64,000 bases of DNA from GMQP-bins7 sp963776565. GTDB taxonomy: Bacteria; Actinomycetota; Thermoleophilia; Gaiellales; Gaiellaceae. The notes under the pieces were generated by a model. It had not been told where the DNA came from. It saw nothing but the letters and a program-made list of their open reading frames with translations, and did no database searches. A program made the translations under genes and the position numbers. This document shows positions 48,170 to 56,386 of the stretch, piece after piece. The stretch lies in the NCBI GenBank assembly GCA_963776565.1, contig CAVZNF010000006.1, positions 62,001 through 126,000 of the forward strand. Direction: 5' to 3'. How positions within the stretch are numbered: the stretch's first letter is position 1; every line of letters begins with the position of its first letter.

Positions 48170-49303
48170 ATGGCTACCACCGAGAGCGACTACTACGAGC
48201 TCCTAGGCGTCCCGCGCACTGCGAGCGACGCCGAGCTCAAGCGCGCGTTCCGCGCGCTCGCGCGCGAGCTGCACCCCGACGTCTCCGCGGAGCCCGACGC
48301 GGAGCGCCGGTTCCGAGACGTCGCCGAGGCGTTCGAGGTGCTGTCCGACCCCGAGCGCCGAGCGACCTACGACCGCTTCGGGAAGGCGGGCCTCGCACGA
48401 GGTGGCTTCGAGCCGGTCTTCGCCGACTTCGGGAGCCTCTCTGACGTCTTCGCAGCGTTCTTCGGAGACGATCTCCTCGGCGGCGCCGGCGCTCGGCAGA
48501 ACCGCTCCCGGCGTGGGGGAGACGTTCAGGCGGTGGTGGAGATCGAGCTCGAGGAGGCGTTCACCGGGGCCGCTGTCAGCGTGCCGCTCGACGTTGCCCT
48601 CCCGTGCGAGCGCTGCGACTCGAGCGGCGCGGAACCGGGCACGTCGGCCCGGACGTGCCCGACCTGCTCGGGGTCAGGAGCTGTCCGCAGCGTCTCGCAG
48701 AACATCTTCGGCCAGTTCGTCCAGCAGCGAGCCTGCCCCGAGTGCGGCGGAGCCGGCGAGGTCATGGAACAGGCATGCGCCGACTGCGGTGGCGAGGGGC
48801 GGATCGTGTCGCGCACGCAGATCGAGGTCGACGTCCCGAAGGGCATCCACGACGGACAGCAGATCCGCGTGCGCGGAGAAGGGCATGCCGGGTTCCGGAG
48901 CTCCGAGCGCGGCCACGCGTTCGTGATCGTCCGCGTCCGGCCGGATCCGCGCTTCGTACGCGACGGAGACGATCTGCACACGGCGCTGCGACTCACGATG
49001 ACCGAGGCAGCGCTCGGGACGGCGGCGACGGTGTCGTCGCTCGCGGGCGACGTCGAGCTCGACGTTCCGGCCGGCACGCAGCCCGGTGAAGTGCGCGTTC
49101 TCAAGGGCGAGGGGATGCCTGCGCTGCGCGGCTCCGGGCGCGGCTCGCTCTATGTGCGGCTGGACGTCGCCGTGCCGACGGCGCTCGACGACGAGCAGCG
49201 CACGCTCCTCGCGCAGCTCGACGAGAAGCTCGGAGACGAGGCCTACGTCTCGCGCGACGAGGACGAGGGGTTCTTCAGCCGCCTGAAGAGCGCGCTGCGC
49301 TGA
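48170..49303 (+). CDS. dnaJ: Chaperone DnaJ
   Basis: A 377-aa type I J-protein. The J domain (DYYELLGVPRTASDAELKRA) contains the HPD motif. A G/F-rich linker and four zinc-finger repeats follow (CERCDSSG, CPTCSGSG, CPECGGAG, CADCGGEG). The C-terminal substrate domains have RIVSRTQIEVDVPKGIHDGQ. ATG 48170 is preferred to the in-frame upstream extension because it gives the standard N-terminus. Pairing with hrcA without dnaK or grpE suggests this is the second, HrcA-linked DnaJ typical of actinobacteria. Confidence 0.96.
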   Translation: MATTESDYYELLGVPRTASDAELKRAFRALARELHPDVSAEPDAERRFRDVAEAFEVLSDPERRATYDRFGKAGLARGGFEPVFADFGSLSDVFAAFFGDDLLGGAGARQNRSRRGGDVQAVVEIELEEAFTGAAVSVPLDVALPCERCDSSGAEPGTSARTCPTCSGSGAVRSVSQNIFGQFVQQRACPECGGAGEVMEQACADCGGEGRIVSRTQIEVDVPKGIHDGQQIRVRGEGHAGFRSSERGHAFVIVRVRPDPRFVRDGDDLHTALRLTMTEAALGTAATVSSLAGDVELDVPAGTQPGEVRVLKGEGMPALRGSGRGSLYVRLDVAVPTALDDEQRTLLAQLDEKLGDEAYVSRDEDEGFFSRLKSALR

Positions 49304-49368
49304 GCGGCCTCGTCCGCGTCGCGTTCAGCGTCCCGAGCGCGGAAGCCGAGATCGCCCGAGCGTGGCTC

Positions 49369-50070
49369 GTGGAGCGCTTTCCGGCCGGGTTCGAAGAGCA
49401 CGAGGCAGGCTCGCACGTCGAGCTCGTCGCGTACACCGACCGCGCGGGCGAGGCGGAGATCCGGGCGGCCTTCGCTCAGGCGACGAGTGAGCCCGTTGCG
49501 GGCGGGTGGGAAGACCGCTGGAAGGAGTTCCATCGTCCCGTCCGCGCCGGCGGGATCTGGATCGGGCCGCCGTGGATCGCGCCGCCGGCCGGAGAGCTCG
49601 CGGTCGTCGTCGATCCCGGGCGAGCGTTCGGGACGGGTGCGCATCCGACGACGCGCGCATGCATTGACCTTCTCGCCGGGCTCGAGCGCGGCAGCCTGCT
49701 CGATGCCGGCTGCGGGTCGGGTGTCGTGGCTGTCGCAGCGGCCCGCCTCGGCTTCGCTCCTGTCCGCGCCGTCGATCTCGACGACGTCGCCGTCGAGGTC
49801 ACGGCGGAGACCGCACGCACGAACGGCGTCGAGCTGGAGGTTGCGCACGTCGACGTGCTCCGCGACGAGATCCCCGACGCCGATGTCGTCGTAGCCAATA
49901 TCGAGCTCACCGTCGTCGAGGCCCTTCTCGATCGTTCTCCGGCACGAGTCGCCGTGACGTCGGGCTACCTGGCCGCCGAACGGCCGCGCGCGCAAGTGTG
50001 GATCCACGTTCAGCGCATTGAGCTCGATGGCTGGGCCGCGGACGTTTTTTCCAGAGCAGCACTAAGCTAG
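49369..50070 (+). CDS. prmA: Ribosomal protein L11 methyltransferase (PrmA-like)
   Basis: At least 233 aa. It is a SAM methyltransferase with the PrmA pattern: WEDRWKEFHRPVRAGGIWIG, DPGRAFGTGAHPTTRACIDL (FGTGxHxTT is the PrmA signature), LLDAGCGSGVVAVAAARLG (SAM motif I), AVDLDDVAVEVTAE and VVVANIEL (NPPY-like). Coding character continues upstream in frame (VRVAFSVPSAEAEIARAWL) to the dnaJ stop, but no good start codon is visible except CTG 49300. The real start may be masked by an error, so the N-terminus is uncertain by about 23 residues. Confidence 0.85.
   Translation: MERFPAGFEEHEAGSHVELVAYTDRAGEAEIRAAFAQATSEPVAGGWEDRWKEFHRPVRAGGIWIGPPWIAPPAGELAVVVDPGRAFGTGAHPTTRACIDLLAGLERGSLLDAGCGSGVVAVAAARLGFAPVRAVDLDDVAVEVTAETARTNGVELEVAHVDVLRDEIPDADVVVANIELTVVEALLDRSPARVAVTSGYLAAERPRAQVWIHVQRIELDGWAADVFSRAALS
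50063..50068 (+). promoter_or_regulatory. Leaderless -10 box of mtaB
   Basis: TAAGCT, nine bases before ATG 50078. Its final T begins the TAG stop of the prmA-like gene. Confidence 0.45.
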
Positions 50071-50077
50071 TCCGGCG

Positions 50078-51271
50078 ATGGCGTCGTTCTCCGTTTCCTT
50101 CCTGGGCTGCAAGGTCTCCTACGCGGATGGGCAGGCCGTGCGCGAGCGCCTGCTGCGCGACGGTCATGTCGAGGTCGCAGGGCGGGGCCGACGTGGCCGT
50201 CGTGAACACGTGCTGCGTCACGCACGAGGCGATCTCGAAGTCACGCCAGGCCGTCTCGCGCGCGGCGCGGAGTCACGGTCGCGTGTACGTGACCGGGTGT
50301 GGCGCAAATCTCCGAGGAGCCTTCGCCGGCACGGCACCGAACGTGACGGTCGTTGCGCTGCCGAGCGAGGAGATGCCGATCGCCGTTTCAGCCGGCGTCG
50401 GCGCGCTCGGCTGCGTCCAGGCCGACGCCCGGCTCGAGCGCACTCGCGCCTTCGTGAAGATCCAGGACGGCTGCTCCTTCTCGTGCTCCTTCTGCGTGAT
50501 CCCGCTTGTTCGCGGGGCGACGCGCAGTCGTCGTGCCGATGCGGTGCTGGGCGAGATCGAGCGTCGCGTCGCCCAGGGACATCGCGAGATCGTCCTGACC
50601 GGCGTGAACCTCGGCTGCTTCAGGGATCGCGAGGCCGGTTACACGCTGCCGCGGCTCGTTCGCGAGGCCGGCGCACTGCCCGGCGTCGAGCGCCTGCGAC
50701 TCTCGTCGATCGAGGTCAATCACCTCACGGACGACCTCGTCGCGGCGCTCCGCGAGACGCCCGCGGCGTCGCGTCATCTCCACGTGCCCCTGCAGTCCGG
50801 CGACGACGCCGTTCTTCGAGCGATGCGGCGACGCTACTCCGCCGAGCAGTACGTCGCGAAGCTCGGGCCGCTGGGCGACTTCAACCTCACCGCCGACGTG
50901 ATCGTCGGCTTCCCGTCGGAAGACGAGGAGGCGTTCCGGCGGACGCTCGAAGTCGTCGAGCAGGCGGGGCTCTCCCGCCTCCACGTCTTCCCGTACTCGC
51001 CGCGGCCGGGCACGGAACGGACGGTGTCGATCCCGTGCCGCCTGCGGTCAAGAAGGAGCGCAGCGCTCGTCTGCGCGCGCTCTCCGACGAGCTCTCGCGT
51101 CGTCGCTGGGCGGCGAAGGTCGGGAGCACCGATCGCGTCCTCGTCGATAGGCCGGGCCGTGGCTACGGCGACGACTACACGCCGTGGCTCGTCCCCGGCG
51201 ACGTCGGTCAGCTTCTGCATGCTCGTGCCGTCGGTGTGTCGGAGGAGGGGATCCTTGCCGTCGCCGCCTGA
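50078..51271 (+). CDS. mtaB: tRNA t6A37 methylthiotransferase MtaB, two frameshifts
   Basis: About 397 aa after repair. It is a radical-SAM methylthiotransferase that converts t6A to ms2t6A in tRNA. The UPF0004 domain has SVSFLGCKVSYADGQ and VVNTCCVTHEA; YVTGCGANL supplies the third cysteine. The radical-SAM cluster motif is CSFSCSFC in VKIQDGCSFSC. RLSSIEVNHLTDDLV and HLHVPLQSGDDAVLRAM are typical. Shifts lie near 50180 (one extra base) and near 51030 (one missing base). The C-terminal TRAM-like region ends at 51271. Confidence 0.9.
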   Translation: MASFSVSFLGCKVSYADGQAVRERLLRDGHVEVAGRGRRGRREHVLRHARGDLEVTPGRLARGAESRSRVRDRVWRKSPRSLRRHGTERDGRCAAERGDADRRFSRRRRARLRPGRRPARAHSRLREDPGRLLLLVLLLRDPACSRGDAQSSCRCGAGRDRASRRPGTSRDRPDRREPRLLQGSRGRLHAAAARSRGRRTARRRAPATLVDRGQSPHGRPRRGAPRDARGVASSPRAPAVRRRRRSSSDAATLLRRAVRREARAAGRLQPHRRRDRRLPVGRRGGVPADARSRRAGGALPPPRLPVLAAAGHGTDGVDPVPPAVKKERSARLRALSDELSRRRWAAKVGSTDRVLVDRPGRGYGDDYTPWLVPGDVGQLLHARAVGVSEEGILAVAA

Positions 51272-51621
51272 GAACTGCCTCTTCTGCAAGCTCGTCGCCG
51301 AGGGAGAGCATGTGCACAGAGCCGACGGGTTCGTCGCAATCCGCGACATCAATCCGATCGCCGAGACGCACCTGCTCGTCCTGCCGGCACGCCACGTCGA
51401 CACGTTCCGGGACGTCGACGCGTTCCCCGACGAGGAGGCGGCGAGCATGCTCCGATTCGTGGCCGACACCGCGGCCAGCTGCCGGCCTCGACGACTACAA
51501 GGTGCTCGTCAACGTCGGCGCAGGGGGCGGGCAGACCGTCTTCCATCTCCACTGGCACGTCCTCGGCGGTCGCTTCGACACCGGCAAGCTCGCACGTGTG
51601 CTCGAGCTGGAGACGGCGTAG
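51255..51621 (+). CDS. HIT family hydrolase, one frameshift
   Basis: About 121 aa after repair. It is a histidine triad (HINT-like) nucleotide hydrolase. The N-terminal CLFCKLVAEGEHVHRADGFV, ETHLLVLPARHVDTFRDV and the catalytic HLHWHVLGGRF (HxHxH) are present. The frame moves by the equivalent of one extra base near 51485, from ADTAAS to GLDDYKVLVNVGAGGGQTVF. TTG 51255 overlaps the end of mtaB by 17 bases and is the best start before the zinc-type CxxC. The stop overlaps yqeY as TAGTG. Confidence 0.87.
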
Positions 51622-52061
51622 TGCTGATCGCCCGTATCGAGGACGAGCTCAAGGCTGCGCGGCTCGCGCGCGACGAGGATCGCCGCGACGCGCTCAGCTT
51701 GCTCCTCAACGCGCTGCAGGCCGCCCAGAAGGAGCTTCAGCGCCCGCTCTCGGAGGACGAGGAGCTGCAGGTGCTGCAACGCGAGCGCAAGCGCCGCGTC
51801 GAGGCCGCGGAGGCGTTCCGTTCGGGCGGGCGCGAGGAGCAGGCCGAAGACGAGGAGTACGAGCTCGAGGTGCTCGCGGAGTTCATGCCCGAGCAGATGT
51901 CCGAGGAGGAGATCGAGGAGATCATCGACGACGTCATCTCCGAGGTCGGGGCGACCAACATCCGCGACATGGGCCGGGTCATGGCCGGTGTGATGCACCA
52001 GGTGTCGGGTCGCGCCGACGGCTCGACCGTCTCGCAGCTCGTCAAGGAAAAGCTCGCCTAG
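51621..52061 (+). CDS. yqeY: GatB/YqeY domain protein
   Basis: A 146-aa stand-alone YqeY protein, homologous to the tRNA-binding C-terminal domain of GatB. RDALSLLLNALQAAQKELQR, LQRERKRRVEAAEAFRSGGR, VLAEFMPEQMSEEEIEEIID and MGRVMAGVMHQVSGRADGST are family blocks. Its role in translation quality control is inferred from homology. GTG 51621 overlaps the HIT stop, and together with mtaB and HIT it forms a tight unit. Confidence 0.93.
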   Translation: MLIARIEDELKAARLARDEDRRDALSLLLNALQAAQKELQRPLSEDEELQVLQRERKRRVEAAEAFRSGGREEQAEDEEYELEVLAEFMPEQMSEEEIEEIIDDVISEVGATNIRDMGRVMAGVMHQVSGRADGSTVSQLVKEKLA

Positions 52062-52069
52062 CCCGTCCC

Positions 52070-52075
52070 TACACT
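52070..52075 (+). promoter_or_regulatory. Leaderless -10 box of the phoH operon
   Basis: TACACT, six bases before GTG 52082, with a sequence identical to the deoC box at 55436. Confidence 0.5.
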
Positions 52076-52081
52076 GCGCCT

Positions 52082-53041
52082 GTGCAACAGGTGCTGGACG
52101 TCTCGAACGAGGTTGCGGCCGAGCTCGCCGGCGTCGAGGACGGTGTCCTCGACGCGCTGCGCGAGCGGCTTCATTGCACGATCGCTCTCCGTGGCAACCG
52201 GCTGACCCTCGGGGGCGAGGACGGCGACGTCGCCGCAGCACGCGCCGTCGTCGACGAGCTCGTGGATCTGGTCGAGGGCGGGCACCAGATCGGCCCCGAC
52301 ACGGTCGGGGCGGTACTCGCCGCGCTCGATCAGGCGGAAGACGTGCGCGACGTATTCGACGACGTCGTCTGGCGCCATCGCGGCAAGAACATCACGCCGA
52401 AGACCGTGAACCAGAAGCGCTACGTCGACGCGATCCGCGAGGCGACCGTGACGTTCGGCATCGGTCCGGCCGGCACCGGAAAGACGTACCTCGCCATGGC
52501 GCTAGCGGTGTCGGCCCTCTCGGAGGGAGCCGTCGGGCGCGTGATCCTGACCCGACCCGCCGTCGAGGCCGGCGAGCGCCTCGGGTTTCTCCCCGGCGAC
52601 ATGCTCGCGAAGGTCGATCCCTATCTCCGCCCGCTGTACGACGCCCTCTACGACATGCTCGACCCCGAGCGGCTGGCCGGGTACATGGAGCGCGGCACGA
52701 TCGAGGTCGCGCCGCTTGCCTTCATGCGCGGCCGGACGCTCAACGATTCGTTCATCGTGCTCGACGAGGCCCAGAACACGACTCCCGAGCAGATGCAGAT
52801 GTTCCTCACGCGGCTGGGGTTCGGCTCGAGGATGGTCGTGACCGGGGACGTGACGCAGGTCGACCTCCCGCGGGAGCAGGCGTCCGGGCTCATTCAGGTG
52901 CGCGAGATCCTCGCCGGGATCGACGGCATCGGGTTCGTCGAGTTCGGAAACGAGGACGTCGTGCGGCACAAGCTCGTCCAACGGATCGTCGAGGCGTACA
53001 AGCGCCACGCCGAGGAGACGGGTACGGCCAGGCGCCGGTGA
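52082..53041 (+). CDS. phoH: PhoH-like ATPase
   Basis: A 319-aa PhoH-family P-loop ATPase. An N-terminal KH-like region leads to the core: Walker A GPAGTGKT at residues 128-135, ILTRPAVEAGERLGFLPGDM, Walker B FIVLDEAQNTTPEQMQM, and VVTGDVTQVDLP. Such proteins pair with YbeY in RNA metabolism. The start GTG 52082 is supported by a TANNNT box. The next gene (ybeY) overlaps as GTGA, so PhoH-YbeY co-expression is secure. Confidence 0.95.
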   Translation: MQQVLDVSNEVAAELAGVEDGVLDALRERLHCTIALRGNRLTLGGEDGDVAAARAVVDELVDLVEGGHQIGPDTVGAVLAALDQAEDVRDVFDDVVWRHRGKNITPKTVNQKRYVDAIREATVTFGIGPAGTGKTYLAMALAVSALSEGAVGRVILTRPAVEAGERLGFLPGDMLAKVDPYLRPLYDALYDMLDPERLAGYMERGTIEVAPLAFMRGRTLNDSFIVLDEAQNTTPEQMQMFLTRLGFGSRMVVTGDVTQVDLPREQASGLIQVREILAGIDGIGFVEFGNEDVVRHKLVQRIVEAYKRHAEETGTARRR

Positions 53042-53418
53042 TCGTCGTCGAGACGACGAACCGCAGCGGGCTCGCGGTCGAGGACGAGGCCGCAACGGAG
53101 CTCGCCCGGCAGGTTCTGGCAGCCGAGGGCGTCGCGGATGGGGAGCTTGGGATCTCCTTCGTGGGGCCTGACGAGATGCGCGAGCTGAAGCGCGCGCATC
53201 TCGGCATCGACGAGGCCACTGACGTCCTGTCGTTCCCGCTCGACGGTCGTGACGACGTTCCCGAGGGTGTCCCGCGCGCGCTCGGCGACGTGGTGTTGTG
53301 CCCGCAGGTCGTAGGGGCGGAGTGGCGCGGGCCGCTCGTCCACGGGCTTCTCCACCTCCTCGGCTACGACCACGGGGTCGAGATGGAGACGCGCGAGAAG
53401 GAGCACGTCCGCGGATGA
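53038..53418 (+). CDS. ybeY: Endoribonuclease YbeY
   Basis: A 126-aa zinc-dependent endoribonuclease involved in 16S rRNA 3' maturation and ribosome quality control. The zinc motif is HGLLHLLGYDH (H3xH5xH), preceded by ATDVLSFPLD and LGDVVLCPQV, both typical. The length is slightly short for the family but complete. GTG 53038 and stop 53418 overlap phoH and the dgkA-like gene respectively by four bases. Confidence 0.94.
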   Translation: MIVVETTNRSGLAVEDEAATELARQVLAAEGVADGELGISFVGPDEMRELKRAHLGIDEATDVLSFPLDGRDDVPEGVPRALGDVVLCPQVVGAEWRGPLVHGLLHLLGYDHGVEMETREKEHVRG

Positions 53419-54134
53419 CCCGCCAGCGGAGCCAGTCCCTGTTCCAGAGCTTCAACTTCGCGACCGAAGGGATCGTGCACGCCGTCCGCACGCAGCGGAA
53501 TCTCTGGATCCACTTCGCTCTTGCGGCTGCCGTTCTCGTCGCGGCAGTCGGATTCGGCGCGAGCAAGCTCGAGCTGGCGGTCCTGTTGCTCGCGATCACG
53601 TTCGTCCTCGTCGCGGAGCTCGTGAACACGGCGGTCGAGGCTGCGGTCGACGTGGCGTCGACCTCGTTCGATCCGATGGCGAAGATCGCGAAGGACATTG
53701 CAGCCGGGGCCGTCCTCGTCGCTGCGCTCAACGCCGTGGCTGTCGGGTATCTCGTGTTCTCGGGCGAGGTCGCGACCAGGAGCTCGCGCTTCCTCACGCG
53801 CCTGTCGGACGCGCCGGCCGAGCTCACGCTGGTTGCGTTGGCGGTCACGGTCATCCTCGTCATCGCGGTGAAGGCCTATACCGGACGCGGAACACCGCTT
53901 CGTGGAGGCCTTCCGTCAGGACATGCCGCTGTGGCCTTCGCCGGCTGGATGGCGGTGACGCTCGTCCTCGAGGACTCGCCGCGCCGCTTCCTGATCTCGT
54001 CCGTCACGTTCATCATGGCGTTGCTCGTGGCGCAAACTCGTGTGGAGACCGGCGTGCACTCCTCCTCGGAGGTCGCCAGCGGCGCGGTCCTGGGAGCGCT
54101 CGTCACGCTCTTCCTCTTCCAGGCCTTCGGATGA
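53415..54134 (+). CDS. Undecaprenol/diacylglycerol kinase - PAP2 phosphatase fusion
   Basis: A 239-aa membrane protein of two domains. Residues about 1-125 are a DgkA-like kinase (FQSFNFATEGIVHAVRTQRN, the catalytic ELVNTAVEAAVDVAS, PMAKIAKDIAAGAVLVAA). Residues about 135-239 are a PAP2 phosphatase: motif 1 K..TGRGTP, motif 2 GGLPSGHAAVAF, motif 3 TRVETGVHSSSEV, where the usual final Asp is Glu. It would phosphorylate and dephosphorylate undecaprenol or diacylglycerol in one chain, between ybeY and cdd as plain dgkA usually is. Confidence 0.88.
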   Translation: MTRQRSQSLFQSFNFATEGIVHAVRTQRNLWIHFALAAAVLVAAVGFGASKLELAVLLLAITFVLVAELVNTAVEAAVDVASTSFDPMAKIAKDIAAGAVLVAALNAVAVGYLVFSGEVATRSSRFLTRLSDAPAELTLVALAVTVILVIAVKAYTGRGTPLRGGLPSGHAAVAFAGWMAVTLVLEDSPRRFLISSVTFIMALLVAQTRVETGVHSSSEVASGAVLGALVTLFLFQAFG

Positions 54135-54144
54135 CGGATCGCCG

Positions 54145-54519
54145 ATGACCGATCTGGAATTGCTCGCCGCCGCGGACGCGGCTGCAGCTCGCGCATATGC
54201 GCCGTACTCGGATTTCCACGTCGGGTGCGCGGTGCTCGCGCGGGACGGCCGGGTGATCGAGGGAGTGAACGTCGAGAACGCGGCCTACCCGCTGGGCGTG
54301 TGCGCCGAGCGGACCGCGTTCTCGCGGGCGGTCGCCGAGGGGTATCGGCCGGGAGACTTCGCGGTCGCGGCGATCACTGCGTCGCCGTGCGGAGGGTGCA
54401 GGCAGTGGCTGCACGAGATGGGCGTCGACCGCGTGGTGTTTCGCAACGGCGGGCGTGTCGTGACCATGACACCCGACGAGTTGCTCCCCGAGTCGTTCGA
54501 CAGCTCGGAATTTCGATGA
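54145..54519 (+). CDS. cdd: Cytidine deaminase
   Basis: A 124-aa zinc enzyme deaminating cytidine and deoxycytidine. YAPYSDFHVGCAVLARDG and NVENAAYPLGVCAERTAF contain the catalytic CAE (Cys-Ala-Glu) site. ASPCGGCRQWLHEM supplies the two further zinc cysteines. The length is that of the small homotetrameric type. It lies ten bases after the kinase-phosphatase gene and ten before era, and adds to the pyrimidine salvage context of deoC nearby. Confidence 0.94.
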   Translation: MTDLELLAAADAAAARAYAPYSDFHVGCAVLARDGRVIEGVNVENAAYPLGVCAERTAFSRAVAEGYRPGDFAVAAITASPCGGCRQWLHEMGVDRVVFRNGGRVVTMTPDELLPESFDSSEFR

Positions 54520-54529
54520 AAGCGAGCCC

Positions 54530-55390
54530 GTGAAAAGCGGCTTCGTAGTGATCGCAGGCCGTCCGAACGTGGGCAAGTCGACACTCGTGAACGCACTCTG
54601 CGGCGAGAAGATCGCGATCACGTCGAATGTCCCCAATACGACTCGACGACGGCTCTTCGGCGTCGCGAACGGCCCCGACTACCAGCTCGCGCTCGTCGAT
54701 CTTCCGGGCTTCCAGCGCCCGATGGACGCACTGACGGAGCGGATGCAGCAGACGGTCGACGCGTCGTTCGAGGACGTCGACGCCGTGCTGCTCGTGGTCG
54801 ACGCCCGCGCGCACATCGGAGCCGGCGATCGCTTCGTCGCGCGTCGGGTCTTCGGGCTCGAGAAGCCCGTCGTGATTGCCCTGAACAAGATCGACCGGCT
54901 GAAGCCGGCACACGTCGTGTCGCAGATGAAGACGGCGGCGACGCTCGGCGACTTCCACGCTCTGCATCCAGTGAGCGCGAAGACGAAAGACGGCGTGGAC
55001 GAGCTCCGCAGCGACCTCGTCTTCCTGCTCCCGGAAGGCCCTGCCTACTTCCCAGAGTCACAGACGACCGACCTCACACTCGAGGAGCGCGTGGCCGAGG
55101 TGATCCGCGAGAAGGCGCTGCACCTCACCCGCGACGAGGTACCGCACGCAGTGATCGTCGAGGTCGAGGAGATCGAGGACCGGAGGCTGCGCGCGCTCGT
55201 CTACGTCGAAACCGAGTCGCAGAAGGGAATCCTCGTGGGGAAGAGAGGCGAAATGGTGCGCGAGATCGGAACGCGCGCCAGGCCGGAGGTCGAAGCTCTC
55301 GTCGGCCGTCCGCTCTTCCTCGAGCTCAAGGTCAAGGTGCGGCCGAAGTGGCGCCGCGATCCGCTGATGCTCGAGCGCTTCGGACTCTGA
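54530..55390 (+). CDS. era: GTPase Era
   Basis: A 286-aa ribosome assembly GTPase. G1 GRPNVGKST (10-18), G2 NTTRRR, G3 DLPGFQ (L replaces the usual T), G4 NKID and G5 SAKTKDG. The C-terminal KH domain has GILVGKRGEMVREIGTRAR and binds the 3' end of 16S rRNA. Start GTG 54530. It ends the phoH-to-era run, a standard bacterial order. Confidence 0.96.
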   Translation: MKSGFVVIAGRPNVGKSTLVNALCGEKIAITSNVPNTTRRRLFGVANGPDYQLALVDLPGFQRPMDALTERMQQTVDASFEDVDAVLLVVDARAHIGAGDRFVARRVFGLEKPVVIALNKIDRLKPAHVVSQMKTAATLGDFHALHPVSAKTKDGVDELRSDLVFLLPEGPAYFPESQTTDLTLEERVAEVIREKALHLTRDEVPHAVIVEVEEIEDRRLRALVYVETESQKGILVGKRGEMVREIGTRARPEVEALVGRPLFLELKVKVRPKWRRDPLMLERFGL

Positions 55391-55435
55391 GCAGCACGCC
55401 TGCCTTCGTCGAGCCGTAGCCCGCACCGACGGCAC

Positions 55436-55441
55436 TACACT
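55436..55441 (+). promoter_or_regulatory. Leaderless -10 box of deoC
   Basis: TACACT, six bases before ATG 55448. Confidence 0.55.
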
Positions 55442-55447
55442 CGGAGC

Positions 55448-56386
55448 ATGGCGTTGGCGCCTGCACTCGTTGGTGGCTTCGAGCTCCCGTCCGGCCCGCG
55501 GCTCCCGCGGATCGGCACGGTCGACGCGGTCGCGCTCGAGGAGCGCGCCGCGACGCTCGCCAAGCGTTCGATCAAGCGCGAGTCGAAGGTGCAGGCGCTC
55601 GAGCTCGCGGTGCGGATGATGGATCTGACGACGCTCGAGGGCCAGGACACGCCGGGAAAGGTGGCGGCGCTCTGCTCGAAGGCGATGCGGCCGGATCCCG
55701 CCGATCTCTCCGTCCCCCCGGTGGCGGCGGTGTGCATCTACCCGAGCCTCGTCGCCGTGGCCAAGGAGCGGCTCGCGGGCAGCGGCGTGAAGGTTGCCTC
55801 CGTCGCGACGGCGTTCCCCTCGGGCCAGTCTCCGACGGAGATCAAGGTCGCCGAGACGAGGGCCGTCGTCGAGTTGGGCGCCGACGAGGTCGACATGGTC
55901 ATCGATCGCGGCGCATTCCTCTCGGGGCGATACGCGAAGGTCTTCGACGAGATCGTCCGCGTGAAGGAAGCGTGTGGCGACGCCCATCTGAAGGTGATCC
56001 TCGAGACGGGCGAGCTCGGCACGTATGACAACGTGCGCCGTGCGTCGCTGATCGCGATCGCCGCCGGCGCGGACTTCGTCAAGACCTCGACCGGAAAGGT
56101 GAGCCCGGCGGCGACGCTGCCCGTGACGCTGTGCATGATGGAAGTGGTCCGCGACGTCTACGACGAGACCGGACACATCGTCGGCATCAAGCCGGCCGGC
56201 GGGATCCGCGCGTCGAAGCAGGCGGTCCAGTACCTCGTGACGCTCTACGAGACGCTCGGGCCGCGCTGGATGACTCCCGACCTGTTCCGCTTCGGCGCGT
56301 CCTCGCTCCTGAACGACGTCCTCATGCAGCTCCGCAAGGAGAAGACGGGGCGCTATCAGTCCGGCGATTACTTCACGATCGACTGA
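55448..56386 (+). CDS. deoC: Deoxyribose-phosphate aldolase
   Basis: A 312-aa class I aldolase cleaving 2-deoxyribose 5-phosphate to glyceraldehyde 3-phosphate and acetaldehyde. MDLTTLEGQDTPGKVAALC, VCIYPSLVAVAKE, VATAFPSGQSPTEIKVAET, DEVDMVIDRGAFLSG and the Schiff-base lysine in ADFVKTSTGKVSP (about residue 211) are clear. GIKPAGGIRASKQA supplies the second lysine. It overlaps the following aldehyde dehydrogenase as TGATG. The dehydrogenase could oxidise the acetaldehyde or another aldehyde product. Confidence 0.95.
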   Translation: MALAPALVGGFELPSGPRLPRIGTVDAVALEERAATLAKRSIKRESKVQALELAVRMMDLTTLEGQDTPGKVAALCSKAMRPDPADLSVPPVAAVCIYPSLVAVAKERLAGSGVKVASVATAFPSGQSPTEIKVAETRAVVELGADEVDMVIDRGAFLSGRYAKVFDEIVRVKEACGDAHLKVILETGELGTYDNVRRASLIAIAAGADFVKTSTGKVSPAATLPVTLCMMEVVRDVYDETGHIVGIKPAGGIRASKQAVQYLVTLYETLGPRWMTPDLFRFGASSLLNDVLMQLRKEKTGRYQSGDYFTID

